Assembly: GCF_021869535.1 (NCBI RefSeq)
Contig: NW_026262668.1
Span: forward strand, 138,185,635-138,249,634
DNA length: 64,000 nt
Direction of reading: 5' to 3'
From: Mytilus californianus
Taxonomy: Eukaryota > Mollusca > Bivalvia > Mytilida > Mytilidae
Notes under the pieces: generated by a model
Seen by the model: only the letters and a program-made list of their open reading frames with translations
What the model was told of the DNA's origin: nothing
Database searches by the model: none
Shown: one piece after another, positions 37,559-49,609 of the stretch
Layout of the letters: each line of letters begins with the position of its first letter
How positions within the stretch are numbered: the first letter of the stretch is position 1
Program-made: the position numbers and the translations under genes

Positions 37559-37930
37559 ATCTCAATAACCGAAAATCGAATTATATTTTCAAGTATAATA
37601 TAATAATATATTTATATATACTTTTTTTTTAAAAACTTTGTTCTTGAATCGAATTTTCGTTCATTTAAAAATATAGGACAACGGAGTTGGTGTATGTGGG
37701 TTCGATTCCCACCCTAGGCATTCATTTATATCGGCTGGTGCAAAGCGGGCAGTTTAGCTTAGTGGCCCCACACTGACTCTGTTTTTCCTATTTAAAAAAA
37801 TTCAGGCGGCCTCGGATAGGCCTTGCTGTCTTCCTTTTTTTCTTTTCGAATACCAAATACAACAAAACCATGGTATAATTGTGAAAATTATACCATAGAT
37901 AGCTATGGTATAATTTTCGGTTATTGAGAT
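37559..37930. mobile_element. 372-bp element with perfect 18-bp TIRs and a tRNA-type B box
   Basis: ATCTCAATAACCGAAAAT (37559-37576) is exactly reverse-complemented at 37913-37930. Inside, GGTTCGATTCC (37699-37709) is a perfect match to the RNA polymerase III B box within a TGGGTTCGATTCCCAC T-arm-like stem. The right side has back-to-back TATGGTATAATT palindromes (37871-37917). No complete tRNA folds and no A box is evident, so the tRNA-like piece may be an internalised SINE fragment. Confidence 0.6.
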
Positions 37931-37984
37931 TTATACTCTTGTTGCATTCCCATAGGTTACATTGTACAGCTATAGGTTAAACTT

Positions 37985-38615
37985 AAGATACAGAATGGAA
38001 ACTAGTAAATTTGCAATCTTTCGATTTATAAAGGGGCATAACTTAATAATGGTTAAAGTGACACTACCCAAATTCAACTTGATCTGTGTTTTATCAGTGG
38101 AAGTCAAAATTAAACATTGCATTGTATAAAGCATTGATTGTAGTTGATTCAAATATAATCATGGACAAAGGAAGATAACTCCAATTTTAAAAATTACTTG
38201 ATATTTAGAAGAAAATAAAAATTTTGCAATTTTTCCATTTATAAAGGGGCATAACTCTAGAACGGTTAAAGTGACGCCACCAAAATTCAAACTTGATCTT
38301 TGTTTTGTGGTAATAAGCATTGTGTATAAGTTTCATAACATTTGGTTGAGGCAAACTTAAGTTAGAGAACGGAAACTAAAAATTTGGCAATTTTTCCATT
38401 TATAAAGGGGCATAACTCTAGAACGGTTAAAGTGACCCCACCAAAATTCAAACTTGATCTGTGTTTTGTTGTAATAAGCATTGTGTATAAGTTTCAGAAC
38501 ATTTGATTGAGGCAAACTCAAGTTAGAGAATGGAAACCAATTTTGGGACGTACTTACGTACAGACGGACAAGGGTAAAACTTAATGCCCCCACTGCTACG
38601 GCGCGGGCATAAAAA
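37985..38615. repeat. Dispersed element, GGACATAACT family, copy 2
   Basis: Three units with GGGGCATAACTCTAGAACGG, TCAAACTTGATCTGTG and AGCATTGTGTATAAGTTTC. It closes with ACGTACAGACGGACAAGGGT and GCGCGGGCATAAA, the end-type of the family. It is the best preserved right end in the window. Non-coding. Confidence 0.65.
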
Positions 38616-38639
38616 TGGATAAAATCAAGAAAACTTAAC

Positions 38640-38965
38640 ACTGATCACAGATTCATGAAATGAGGTCAAGGTCAGATGAAGGCCTTACAATCCACCTTAC
38701 AATCATTCCAAATATAGTTGACAGATTGCTAATAGTGCATTTTTATAGAAATGGACCTAACCACGAAAACTAAACATTGAACCATGAAATTGAGATCACC
38801 CATGCCAAATGGACATATGCAACTAATTACCATGTTATTCATCAAATATAGTTGACCTACAAACAGACCTAATCACAAAACCTTACCATTAAAGATGAAA
38901 CCTGCCAGGTAGACATGATCACTTTACAATCATTCCATACCCCAAATATAGTTAAAAGGTAAAAT
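38640..38965. repeat. Dispersed repeat, ATGAGGTCAAGGTCAGATGA family
   Basis: Internal repetition of ATGAGGTCAAGGTCAGATGA, AACCTAACCACAAAA-like and CAATCATTCCA blocks. Related copies occur at 35960-36070, 42060-42250 and 48290-48400. Non-coding, diverged. Confidence 0.55.
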
Positions 38966-38967
38966 AA

Positions 38968-39165
38968 CAAAAAAAAATACCAAACTCTAAGGAAAATTCA
39001 AAACGGAGAGTCCGTTATCAAATGGCAAAATCAAAAGCTCAAAAACACATCAAACAAATGGAAAACCTCTATCATATTCCTGACTTGGTAAAGGCATTTC
39101 CTTATGTAGAAAATGGTGGATTAAACCTGGTTTTATAGCTAGCTAAACCCCTCCCTTGTATGATA
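38968..39165 (+). repeat. Dispersed repeat (mussel-type)
   Basis: Blocks GGAAAATTCAAAACGGAGAG, ATTCCTGACTTGGTAAAGGC and GGTGGATTAAACCTGGTTTT are in the order of a repeat I know from mussels, and one block is shared with 25705-25730. Non-coding. Confidence 0.55.
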
Positions 39166-39227
39166 ACTTATAGTATCATAGAAACAGAACTACATTTTGT
39201 AAACACAAAAATAATGGTGACTGATAA

Positions 39228-40534
39228 GGGGACGACCATTTGATATTCTGGGGGGGGGGGGGGGGGGGGATGGGGGGCAGGAGGATTTTGAAAATAAATA
39301 ACTCAGCCTTGATAATCACAAAAATAAATGGTTTGTTCTGTGGTAGTTTGAAAATAAATTACTCGACTTGCAATGTATTGAAAATAAATAACTCAGCAGG
39401 TCTAATCGAAAGTATGAGATGGCACCAGATTCTTCATAAATTCTTTTTTCCAAAAAACAAATCGGGAAACACTTCCCATATCTTTTAATAATAAAAGTAT
39501 AAATATAATTTAAATATACTTGAAATGTCAGAAAATTGGTTTCATTTAACTTGAGGTTAATTGTCTCAGGAACACTTACCTCACTTTTATTAAATCAGGA
39601 CCGTAACTACATTGAGACAAATGCCTCATGTAGGAAATTTCAAAACCAAACGCTTGTCTCCATATCAAATTGTGTTCACCGTGAGTGCCTTGCAAGAAGC
39701 AAGTTCTGTTCTCCCTCAGACGTAGCCCCTGATTTTTTTTATTTGTCTTTTGTTCATTGATTGCCCTTCTGTATTCTGTTAGTGTTGCATTCATTTTGTA
39801 ATTTAGTAATTTTATTATTAACTTGATCATGAGTTTAAAAAAACACAACAGCCACAGACTTAACTATGTGAATTACATTTTTGCTTTATCATGCATATTT
39901 GTCTTTTGATGTTGTCCCTAGAAACTTAAGTCTTACACTGAATCTATAACGTGATTTTGCTTTGAGACCAAAATATTGTCAAAAAATTATTAAAACAGAA
40001 CTTGCATTTTCAGTTTAAGAAAGGGTCTGGGGAACACCCAGAAAGCATGATTTTGCATCATTTGTTCTATAGCTTCTTGGGCCTTCAGCGGTTCAAAAAC
40101 CCTTCAAAAAAAATTTTGCCTCGCTCTGCTCGGCAAAACATGTTTGCCAATATTTTTAAAAGAGCCTTAGTAACAACCAAACTTTAATACTGTGTATGTA
40201 TGCAATACATGTACATGCATTGGGGAATATAGAAGATTCATTTCTGCAGAGGATAATAATTAATTCTGATTAAATGGTACATAATGACTTGACTATACAT
40301 GTATTATTTATAATAAACAAATAATTTTAAAATTGTATGTTTTTGAATATTATAAATATAGTTGTGAAAATAAATAATCAGTCCCTTGCTTTAATGAAAA
40401 TGAAAAATCTTGCTTCAATAGTGCAGAAAATAGATAATCTGTCCTCTTAGTTTACAAAAAAAAATAACCGATCCAAAACAAATCCTCTTGCCCCCCCCCC
40501 CCCCCCCCCCCCAGAATATTAAATGGTCGTCCCC
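39228..40534. mobile_element. Harbinger-like non-autonomous element, 1307 bp
   Basis: Both ends match the MITE at 28092-28392: GGGGACGACCATTTGATATT at the left and AATGGTCGTCCCC at the right. TAA flanks both sides (39225-39227, 40535-40537), again fitting a TWA target duplication. The TIRs continue into a G run (39251-39269) and a C run (40492-40512). The body contains repeated AAAATAAATAACTC blocks (39293-39410) and AT-rich filler, with no transposase motif. The CTCGCTCTGCTCGGCAAAAC near 40120 is a typical internal motif of bivalve elements. Confidence 0.7.
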
Positions 40535-40613
40535 TAACACAAGATCAAGTTCAGATGAACCCTACCAGAGGAACATGTACACCATGCAATCATTCCAAAC
40601 ACCAAATACAGAT

Positions 40614-42048
40614 CAGTAGCGTAGCTAAGCGATTTTTAAGTGTACGCCCGAACCTCGGCGAGGGGTTTGAGGGTCCCCAGCGAGTACAGGACAAGGGACC
40701 TCCCAGCAGGGGTCCGACGGAAGCTAACGATTTATTGAGAGAGAGATACTATTTCCGTCATTAACACTCATCAACAGCAACATACTTTAAAGTCTAATTT
40801 CTTTATTTTTTCATGTATAATTTATTCAGTGTGTTGATTTGGAATCTAATGGCCACTAGTTGTTACTATGAAATATGTTTAAAAGGAGATGAGGGGTAAA
40901 ACAATCAATCGACCAAAGATCCAAACCTTTCGAAATATAAAAAAAGCAAGTCTACATTTTCAATGGTGTCGTTCTTTTGATTATTATGACTTAATCTAGT
41001 TTTCTCCCCTTTTATGCGCAAATTTCGTTAATGGACAAGTAAATGCAATAATAAATTTTCATAGATGGTCAGGTGTGATATAAACATACTCAAAGGGTTC
41101 CATGGAATCCTGTGTTTCGCCTGGAACTGCTGTCGGTTAAACTGTAAAAAGTGAATCTATTTATCAGTCAAATACAGGATTTAAAAGAAATCAAACTTTT
41201 CTTTAAATGTTTTTCTTGATCTTATAAGATAAGCTTCTGTCCAAGTTTCATAACAATCTATGAAAGTTTACAAATGTAGCAGGTGAAAAATATTTAATTC
41301 AAGACCGTCTGTTAATTGCCCCCAAAAAATGGTAAAATACTGAAAAATGAAAAAAAAGTATAATTTTTAGACTGAAATTTGCTGATTGTTATAAAAGTTT
41401 TGAAATCATTTAAAAATAAAGGAATATATCTCCCCCATGCAAAGCTCTGATTCTTTGTCCGGAATTGGCTATACTTTAGGTACTTTTTATTTTGATCAGC
41501 TCTTCCAATGTTTTTATTAGGTTTTGGATTTTCAAATATTTCGGCCTCGAGCATCACTGATGAGACATTAATTGTCGAAATGCGCATCTGGTGCAAAAAA
41601 AAAATCGTACAGTTGGTGTTAACATTTTTACATAAAATTCGATGAAGTTTTGACAAAGTAATTGATGTGTAACAAACAGTATCTACTTGTTAACTAATAA
41701 AAACAATGTTCTTTTCAGTAAAATGCGGAAATATTAAAAGTAAATTTTCGTAATTATGATCTGGATACTCTTTTGATCATAAAAAAAGTTTCTACCTATA
41801 TTCTGTAAAATTTCATAAAGGTTTTACAAATTTATTGATGTTTTAAAAAAAATTTAACCACAGGCTGAACATAAATATTGACGTAAATTTCTTCCGACTG
41901 TTATCTTCAATTACAAGTCAGTGGAGAAAGAACTACAAGGCTCATGTGCTTTTAGCCAGATCTTTTAATTTATTTAGATTAAAATATTTTTTCATCAAAA
42001 TTCATGTGTACGCCCGGGCGTTTTGACGTAAACGTAGCTACGCGCCTG
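40614..42048. mobile_element. TIR element, 1435 bp, CAGTAGCGTAGCTA ends
   Basis: The left end CAGTAGCGTAGCTAAGCG, then GTGTACGCCCG, is mirrored at the right by GTGTACGCCCGGGCG, then CGTAGCTACGCGCCTG. The direct repeat CAGAT flanks it (40609-40613, 42049-42053), a likely 5-bp target duplication. The body carries a copy of the GGGTTCCATGGAATCCTGTG family (41094-41300; compare 53690) and a CATCACTGATGAGACATTAA fragment (41550). No transposase is visible. Superfamily not assigned. Confidence 0.65.
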
Positions 42049-42049
42049 C

Positions 42050-42595
42050 AGATGACTAATTGAGAAATGAACCTAACCACAAAAAATGAATGTTGATCTC
42101 GAATCAATAAAATGAGGTCAAGGTCAGATAAATTCCATCTGGCAGACATTTGTGTACCTTTCAATGATTTTATAAACCAAGTAAAGTTATCCTTTTACTC
42201 AGAAGTTAGGAAATTATGTGATAAAAAATCTTTATAGTTTTTTAAGCAGCTGCTAAACTATGAATTCAAGGTCAAGGACAATGTAAATATGTCGGACTGA
42301 AACTTCAGAGCATAAGGCATCTGTTAACAAAATACAAAGTATTTAGGTCTCCTACCTTCTAAGATAACAAGAATGCACATGTTGTCTTGATAATCCCCAC
42401 TTGTAATACAAAGTATCTGAAAACTGAAAGTAGGTGTCACTATGAAGGGATTCTGTTCTGTGGTTTTTGAGAAAAGTGACAAAATATTTGTTTTCATTCA
42501 ATATATTAAAAAATTCAAAGTATTGTCAAGCTGATGACCAAATGTGTTCACACCAAAAAAACATAGATTGATAACTGTAAACCAGAAAACTGTTA
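42050..42595. other. Intergenic sequence left of the 53-bp array
   Basis: A copy of the AATGAGGTCAAGGTCAGAT family lies at 42060-42190. The remainder to the array is AT-rich with no feature I can name. Confidence 0.5.
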
Positions 42596-45500
42596 CTTAT
42601 CAAATAACCTTCAGTCCTTTCCCCTATAAAGTAATGCACTGGATGATTGCAATCAAATAACCTACATTCCTTTCCCCTGTAAAGTAATGCACTGGATGAT
42701 TGCAATCAAATAACCTACATTCCTTTCCCCTGTAAAGTAATGCACTGGGTGATTGCAATCAAATATCCTACATTCCTTTCCCCTGTAAAGTAATGCACTG
42801 GGTGATTGCAATCAAATATCCTACATTCCTTTCCCCTGTAAAGTAATGCACTGGGTGATTGCAATCAAATATCCTACATTCCTTTCCCCTGTAAAGTAAT
42901 GCACTGGGTGATTGCAATCAAATATCCTACATTCCTTTCCCCTGTAAAGTAATGCACTGGGTGATTGCAATCAAATAATCTACAGTCCTTTCCCCTGTAA
43001 AGTAATGCACTAGATGATTGCAATCAAATAACCAACAGTCCTTTCCCCTGTAAAGAAATGCACTGGGTGATTGCAATCAAATAACCTACATTCTTTTCCC
43101 CTGTAAAGTAAAGCACTGGATGATTGCAATCAAATAACCTACATTCCTTTCCCCTGTAAAGTAAAGCACTGGATGATTGCAATCAAATAACCTACCGTCC
43201 TTTCCCCTGTAAAGTAATGCACTGGATGATTGCAATCGAATATCCTACATTCTATTCCCCTGTAAAGTAATGCACTGGATGATTGCAATCAAATAACCTA
43301 CATTCCTTTCCCCTGTAAAGTAAGGCACTGGATGATTGCAATCATATAACCTACATTCCTTTCCCTTGTAAAGTAATGCACTGGATGATTGAAATAAAAT
43401 ATCCTACATTTCTTTCCCCTGTAAAGTAATGCACTGGATGATTGCATTCCAATAACCTACATTCCTTTCCCCTGTAAAGGAATGCACTGGATGATTGCAT
43501 TCCAATATCCTACATTCCTTTCCCCTGTAAAGAAATGCACTGGATGATTGCATTCCAATAATCTAAATTCCTTTCCCCTGTAAAGAAATGCACTGGATGA
43601 TTGCAATCAAATAACCTACATTCCTTTCCCCTGTAAAGTAAAGCACTGGATGATTGCAATCAAATAACCTACAGTCCTTTCCCCTGTAAAGTAATGCACT
43701 GGATGATTGCAATCAAATATCCTACAGTCCTTTCCCCTGTAAAGTAATGCACTGGATGATTGCATTCCAATATCCTACATTCCTTTCCCCTGTAAAGAAA
43801 TGCCCTGGATGATTGCAATCAAATAATCTACAGTCCTTTTCCCTGTAAAGTAATGCACTGGGTGATTGCAATCAAATAACCTACATTCCTTTCCCCTGTA
43901 AAGTAATGCACTGGATGATTGCAATAAAATATCCTACATTCCTTTCCCCTGTAAAGAAATGCCCTGGATGATTGCAATAAAATATCCTACATTCCTTTCC
44001 CCTGAAAAGTAATGCACTGGATGATTGCATTCCAATATCCTACATTCTTTTCCCCTGTAAAGTAATGCACTGGATGATTGCAATCAAATAACCTACATTC
44101 CTTTCCCCTGTAAAGTAAGGCACTGGATGATTGCAATCAAATAATCTACAGTCCTTTCCCCTGTAAAGTAATGCACTGGGTGATTGCAATCAAATATCCT
44201 ACATTCCTTTCCCCTGTAAAGTAATGCACTGGGTGATTGCAATCAAATAACCTACATTCCTTTCCCCTGTAAAGTAATGCACTGGATGATTGCATTCCAA
44301 TATCCTACATTCCTTTCCCTCGTAAAGTAATGCACTGGATGATTGCAATGAAATATCCTACATTCCTTTCCCCTGTAAGGAAATGCCCTGTATGATTGCG
44401 ATCAAATAACCTACTGTCCTTTCCCCTGTAAAGTAATGCACTGGGTGATTGCAATCAAATAACCTACATTCCTTTCCCCTGTAAAGTAATGCACTGGATG
44501 ATTGCAATTAAATATCCTACATTCCTTTCCCCTGTAAAGAAATGCCCTGGATGATTGCAATAAAATATCCTACATTCCTTTCCCCTGTAAAGAAATGCCC
44601 TGGATGATTGCAATCAAATAACCTACATTCCTTTCCCCAGTAAAGTAATGCACTGGATGATTGCAAAAAAATATCCTACATTCCTTTCCCCTGTAAAGAA
44701 ATGCCCTGGATGATTGCAATAAAATATCCTACATTCCTTTCCCCTGTAAAGAAATGCCCTGGATGATTGCAATCAAATAAGCTACCGTCCTTTCCCCTGT
44801 AAAGTAATGCACTGGATGATTGCAATCAAATATCCTAAAGTCCTTTCCAATGTAAAGTAATGCACTGGATGATTGCATTCCAATATCCTACATTCTTTTC
44901 CCCTGTAAAGAAATGCACTGGATGATTGCAATCAAATAACCTACATTCCTTTCCCCTGTAAAGTAATGCACTGGATGATTGTAATCAAATAACCAACAGT
45001 CCTTTCCCCTGTAAAGTAAGGCACTGGGTGATTGCAATCAAATATCCTACATTCCTTTCCCCTGTAAAGTAATGCACTGGGTGATTGCAATCAAATAACC
45101 TACATTCCTTTCCCCTGTAAAGTAATGCACTGGATGATTGCAATCAAATATCCTACATTCCTTTCCCCTGTAAAGTAATGCACTGGGTGATTGCAATCAA
45201 ATATCCTACATTCCTTTCCCCTGTAAAGTAATGCACTGGATGATTGCAATCAAATAACCTACATTCCTTTCCCCTGTAAAGTAATGCACTGGATGATTGC
45301 ATTCCAATATCCTACATTCCTTTCCCTCGTAAAGTAATGCACTGGATGATTGCAATAAAATATCCTACATTCCTTTCCCCTGTAAAGAAATGCCCTGTAT
45401 GATTGCAATCCAATAACCTACTGTCCTTTCCCCTGTAAAGTAATGCACTGGATGATTGCAATCAAATAACCTAGTCCTTTCCCCTGTAAAGTAATGCACT

Positions 45501-47776
45501 GGATGATTGCAATAAAATATCCTACATTCCTTTCCCCTGTAAAGAAATGCCCTGTATGATTGCAATCCAATAACCTACTGTCCTTTCCCCTGTAAAGTAA
45601 TGCACTGGATGATTGCATTCCAATAACCTACTGTCCTTTCCCCTGTAAAGTAATGCACTGGATGATTGCAATCAAATAACCTAGTCCTTTCCCCTGTAAA
45701 GTAATGCCCTGTATGATTGCATTCCAATAACCTACATTCCTTTCCCCTGTAAAGTAATGCACGGTATGATTGCATTCCAATATCCTACATTCCTTTCCCC
45801 TGTAAAGTAAGGCACTAGATGATTGCAATCAAATAATCTACAGTCCTTTTCCCTGTAAAGTAATGCACTGGGTGATTGCAATCAAATAACCAACAGTCCT
45901 TTCCCCTGTAAAGTAATGCACTAGATGATTGCAATCAAATATCCTACATTCCTTTCCCCTGTAAAGTAATGCACTGGGTGATTGTAATCAAATAACCTAC
46001 ATTCCTTTCCCCTGTAAAGTAATGCACTGGATGATTGCATTCCAATATCCAACAGTCCTTTCCCCTGTAAAGTAATGCACTGGATGATTGCAATAAAATA
46101 TCCTACATTCCTTTCCCCTGTAAAGAAATGCCCTGGATGATTGCAATCAAATAACCTACCGTCCTTTCCCCTGTAAAGTAATGCACTGGATGATTGCAAT
46201 CAAATATCCTACAGTCCTTTCCCCTGTAAAGTAATGCACTGGGTGATTGCATTCCAATAACCTACATTCCTTTCCCCTGTAAAGTAATGCACGGTATGAT
46301 TGCATTCCAATATCCTACATTCCTTTCCCCTGTAAAGTAAGGCACTAGATGATTGCAATCAAATAATCTACAGTCCTTTTCCCTGTAAAGTAATGCACTG
46401 GGTGATTACAATCAAATAACCAACAGTCCTTTCCCCTGTAAAGTAATGCACTGGGTGATTGCAATCAAATAACCAACAGTCCTTTCCCCTGTAAAGTAAT
46501 GCCCTGTATGATTGCAATCAAATAACCAACAGTCCTTTCCCCTGTAAAGTAATGCACTGGGTGATTGCAATCAAATAACCAACAGTCCTTTCCCCTGTAA
46601 AGTAATGCACTAGATGATTGCAATCAAATATCCTACATTCCTTTCCCCTGTAAAGTAATGCCCTGTATGATTGCAATCAAATAACCAACAGTCCTTTCCC
46701 CTGTAAAGTAATGCACTAGATGATTGCAATCAAATATCCTACATTCCTTTCCCCTGTAAAGTAATGCACTGGATGATTGCATTCCAATATCCTACATTCC
46801 TTTCCCCTGTTAAGTAATGCACTGGATGATTGCAATAAAATATCCTACATTCCTTTCCCCTGTAAAGAAATGCACTGGATGATTGCATTCCAATATCCTA
46901 CATTTCTTTCCCCTGTAAAGTAATGCATTGGATGATTGGAATCAAATAACCTACAGTCCTTTTCCCTGTAAAGTAATGCACTGGATGATTGTAATCAAAT
47001 AACCTACATTCCTTTCCCCTGTAAAGTAATGCACTGGATGATTGCAATCAAATAACCTACATTCCTTTCCCCTGTAAAGTAAAGCACTGGATGATTGCAA
47101 TCAAATAACCTACATTCCTTTCCCCTGTAAAGTAATGCACTGGATGATTGCAATCAAATAACCTACATTCCTTTCCCCTGTTAAGTAATGCACTGGATGA
47201 TTGTAATCAAATAACCTACATTCCTTTCCCCTGTAAAGTAATGCACTGGATGATTGCATTTCAATATCCTACATTCCTTTCCCCTGTAAAGTAATGCACT
47301 GGATGATTGCAATCAAAAAACCTACATTCCTTTCCCCTGTAAAGTAATGCACTGGATGATTGCATTCCAATATCCTACATTTCTTTCCGCACTGGATGAT
47401 TGCATTCCAATAACCTACATTCCTTTCCCCTGTAAAGTAAGGCACTGGATGATTGCAATAAAATATACTACATTCCTTTCCCCTGTAAAGTAATGCACTG
47501 GATGATTGCATTCCAATATCCTACATTCCTTTCGTCTGTAAAGTAATGCACTGGATGATTGCAATAAAATATCCTACATTCCTTTCCCCTGTAAAGAAAT
47601 GCACTGGATGATTGCAATCAAATATCCTACATTCCTTTCCCCTGTAAAGTAATGCACTGGATGATTGCAATCAAATAACCAACAGTCCTTTCCCCTGTAA
47701 AGTAATGCACTGGATGATTGCAATCAAATAACCAACAGTCCTTTCCCCTGTAAAGAAATGCACTGGATGATTGCAA
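42596..47776. repeat. 53-bp minisatellite array, 5.2 kb
   Basis: About 98 head-to-tail copies of a 53-bp unit containing TTCCTTTCCCCTGTAAAGTA and ATGCACTGGATGATTGCAAT plus a CAAATAACCTACA segment. Substitutions mark sub-families: CAATCAAATA or CATTCCAATA, AATGCCCTGG, ACAGTCC or ACATTCC. One unit is truncated near 47385-47395. Minus-strand frames of 66-92 codons with HYFTGERNVGYL recur with a 159-bp period; they are incidental. The array lies about 45 bp beyond the poly(A) signal of the reductase gene, so read-through transcripts would include it. Confidence 0.96.
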
Positions 47777-47819
47777 TTGCCAAAATAATCAAGTCAAACA
47801 TTGTTCATTCGTGGATTTC

Positions 47820-47825
47820 TTTATT
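47820..47825 (-). terminator. Poly(A) signal AATAAA of the aldo-keto reductase gene
   Basis: TTTATT on the + strand reads AATAAA on the gene strand, about 265 bp past the stop codon. Cleavage would be expected some 15-30 bp further on, near 47790-47805. It is the nearest canonical signal before the 53-bp array. Confidence 0.6.
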
Positions 47826-48090
47826 AAACAAGTACATTTTTGTCATTATACTTAAACTTATTTTCCAAATATTATACCATGAAATATGATTCTCTCATTC
47901 TTCCCAAAATAATTAAAAATGATTAAATTCAGTTACCCTATAAAGGTTTCACAAAACAAAATTATTACAAATGAGCTACGATCTACCGAATAAATGGTAT
48001 CATCCTATTACAATATCCTTTAAAAAAATGCTATAAAAATATATAAGAATCTTTCCTGAATTTTCCACAATGTGTTTAATTGCCAAATAC

Positions 48091-48186
48091 TCATTCACAT
48101 CTATCAGGGTGTGCCCATTGGTCTAAAACTTTTCCTATCTTCAATTTGATTGGATCTGTGGCAGCACATAGTTCTTTTACAACACT
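48091..48186 (-). CDS. Aldo-keto reductase, last coding exon
   Basis: The exon begins after TATTTTTAG (AG at 48188-48187) in phase 0: SVVKELCAATDPIKLKIGKV, then LDQWAHPDRCE and TGA (48091-48093). It supplies the C-terminal helix and tail of the barrel enzyme. The 3' UTR then runs about 265 bp to the poly(A) signal at 47820. Confidence 0.75.
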   Translation of the reverse strand, partial: SVVKELCAATDPIKLKIGKVLDQWAHPDRCE

Positions 48187-48289
48187 CTAAAAATAGAAAT
48201 AAGAGAAGAAAATGTGAATTCATGAGGAAACACTATTCAGATGTACAAACAATTAAGATAGCTGGCCATTCCTGAATGATAAGAAAGCA

Positions 48290-48400
48290 GAAGCCAGAAG
48301 ATAAGGCCATGGTCAGATGAACCCTGTCAGGCAGACATGTATGCCTTACAAAACAATATATTAACATATACACCATGTACACAATTATTCCAAACACTCA
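48290..48400. repeat. Dispersed repeat, GGTCAGATGAACCCTG family
   Basis: A short fragment in the last reductase intron, with ATGGTCAGATGAACCCTGTC. It is related to the copies at 38640-38965 and 42060-42190. Confidence 0.45.
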
Positions 48401-48479
48401 ACATATTTGAACTATTACTTGTAGTATATGAGTTGTAATACCAGTATATATTACTACTGATAAAATGAAAATAAAAGAA

Positions 48480-48912
48480 GAATGTGTCTGAGGACACAAA
48501 TGCCCCCACTCAAGCTTTGCAATTTTTCAAGTTAAAAAGGAGCATAACTCAAGAATGGTATATGACTTACTGTCTAAATTCGAACTCTGTCTGCGTGTTG
48601 TGGTTCTTAGCATTGTGTATGAGTTTTATAAAATTTGGATGAGTCAAACTTAAGTTACAGTGTGCAAAGGAAAAAAATTTGCAATTTTCCAAGTTATATA
48701 GGGACATAACTCTAGAACTGTAAGTGACTCACTGCCCAAATTCAAACTCTGTCTGCAAGTTTTGGTTCTTGGCATTGTGTATAAGTTTCATAAAATTTGG
48801 ATGAAGAAAACTTAAATTAGAGTGCAGAAACGAAAATGGGACTGACGAAAAGATGGAAGGACGGTCAGGGGTAACACTTAATGCCCCCATTGCCTACAGC
48901 AGGGCCATAAAA
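48480..48912. repeat. Dispersed element, GGACATAACT family, copy 3
   Basis: Two units with GGAGCATAACTCAAGAATGG, TTCGAACTCTGTCTG and GCATTGTGTATGAGTTTTA, ending in ACTTAATGCCCCCATTGCC. It lies in the last intron of the reductase gene. Confidence 0.6.
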
Positions 48913-49263
48913 AAATCATGTTATCAAAACTACCAAATTCAAACAATAACTACATTTAACTTCATATGAATTATCAAACTTTTCTACCTTGTGAAATATG
49001 AACCTTTATACGAATAGCTTATCCTGCCACTGTCCACAAAATAAGCATCCCTATGGCTTGCATTCTCCAACATTCATCTGACACAGGTTAGTGAAAAATG
49101 AATTACAAATCTTTTTTTATAAGATAGTAAGCCTTCATATTAGGTAAGTGCATTATAATTTGATTACATATATGTTTCATAAGAATCTGTAATTTTGATT
49201 GGCAGACAAGTCTATCGAGGTACATTTATTCCAAAATTATGTTTTGATCCTCAATAAAATACC

Positions 49264-49484
49264 GGCTCCTCGGTGGCCAAGTGGTCTAAGTAGTCGAACA
49301 ACTATATCACTAGCCTGTCAACACTGAGGTTGTGAGTTCAAATCCCGTAAGGGCAGGTGCACTCGACTCCAACCTTAATTGACTAGGATTGTCAGTTTTC
49401 CTACCAAAGGTCGTGGTTCTCTCTGGGCACTCTTGCTTCCTCCATCAATAAAAACTGACGGCCACGAAATAGCCAATCAATCAA
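49264..49484 (+). mobile_element. tRNA-derived SINE with target duplication
   Basis: A 221-bp element. It has a tRNA-like head with an A box (TGGCCAAGTGG, 49274-49284) and a B-box region (GAGTTCAAATCC, 49334-49345), a conserved-looking body (CGTGGTTCTCTCTGGGCACT) and a short (CAAT)n tail. The 13-bp direct repeat TCAATAAAATACC occurs at 49251-49263 and 49485-49497, a clear target-site duplication. The body resembles conserved-core SINEs described in molluscs; I do not assign a named family. It lies in the last reductase intron, antisense to the gene. Confidence 0.85.
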
Positions 49485-49609
49485 TCAATAAAATACCAAA
49501 TCTATGACTGAAAATAATGTCCATGACAACATGGGAAACAGATGACCTGTCGATGTTCTAATTCAAACCTATCAATTTATAGTTTTCTTTGCAACTAAAT
49601 GACATTTGT

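Noticed and set aside
37690-37715. A tRNA gene at the GGTTCGATTCC box
   Set aside because: Only a T-arm-like segment is present; no A box, anticodon stem or acceptor stem could be matched.
45365-47511. Minus-strand repeat proteins with HYFTGERNVGYL
   Set aside because: They recur with a 159-bp period, three times the 53-bp unit, and are stopped within 60-92 codons. They are translations of the minisatellite.
49264-49350. A functional tRNA gene
   Set aside because: A and B boxes are present, but the acceptor stem does not close and the tRNA-like head continues into a SINE body with a target duplication.
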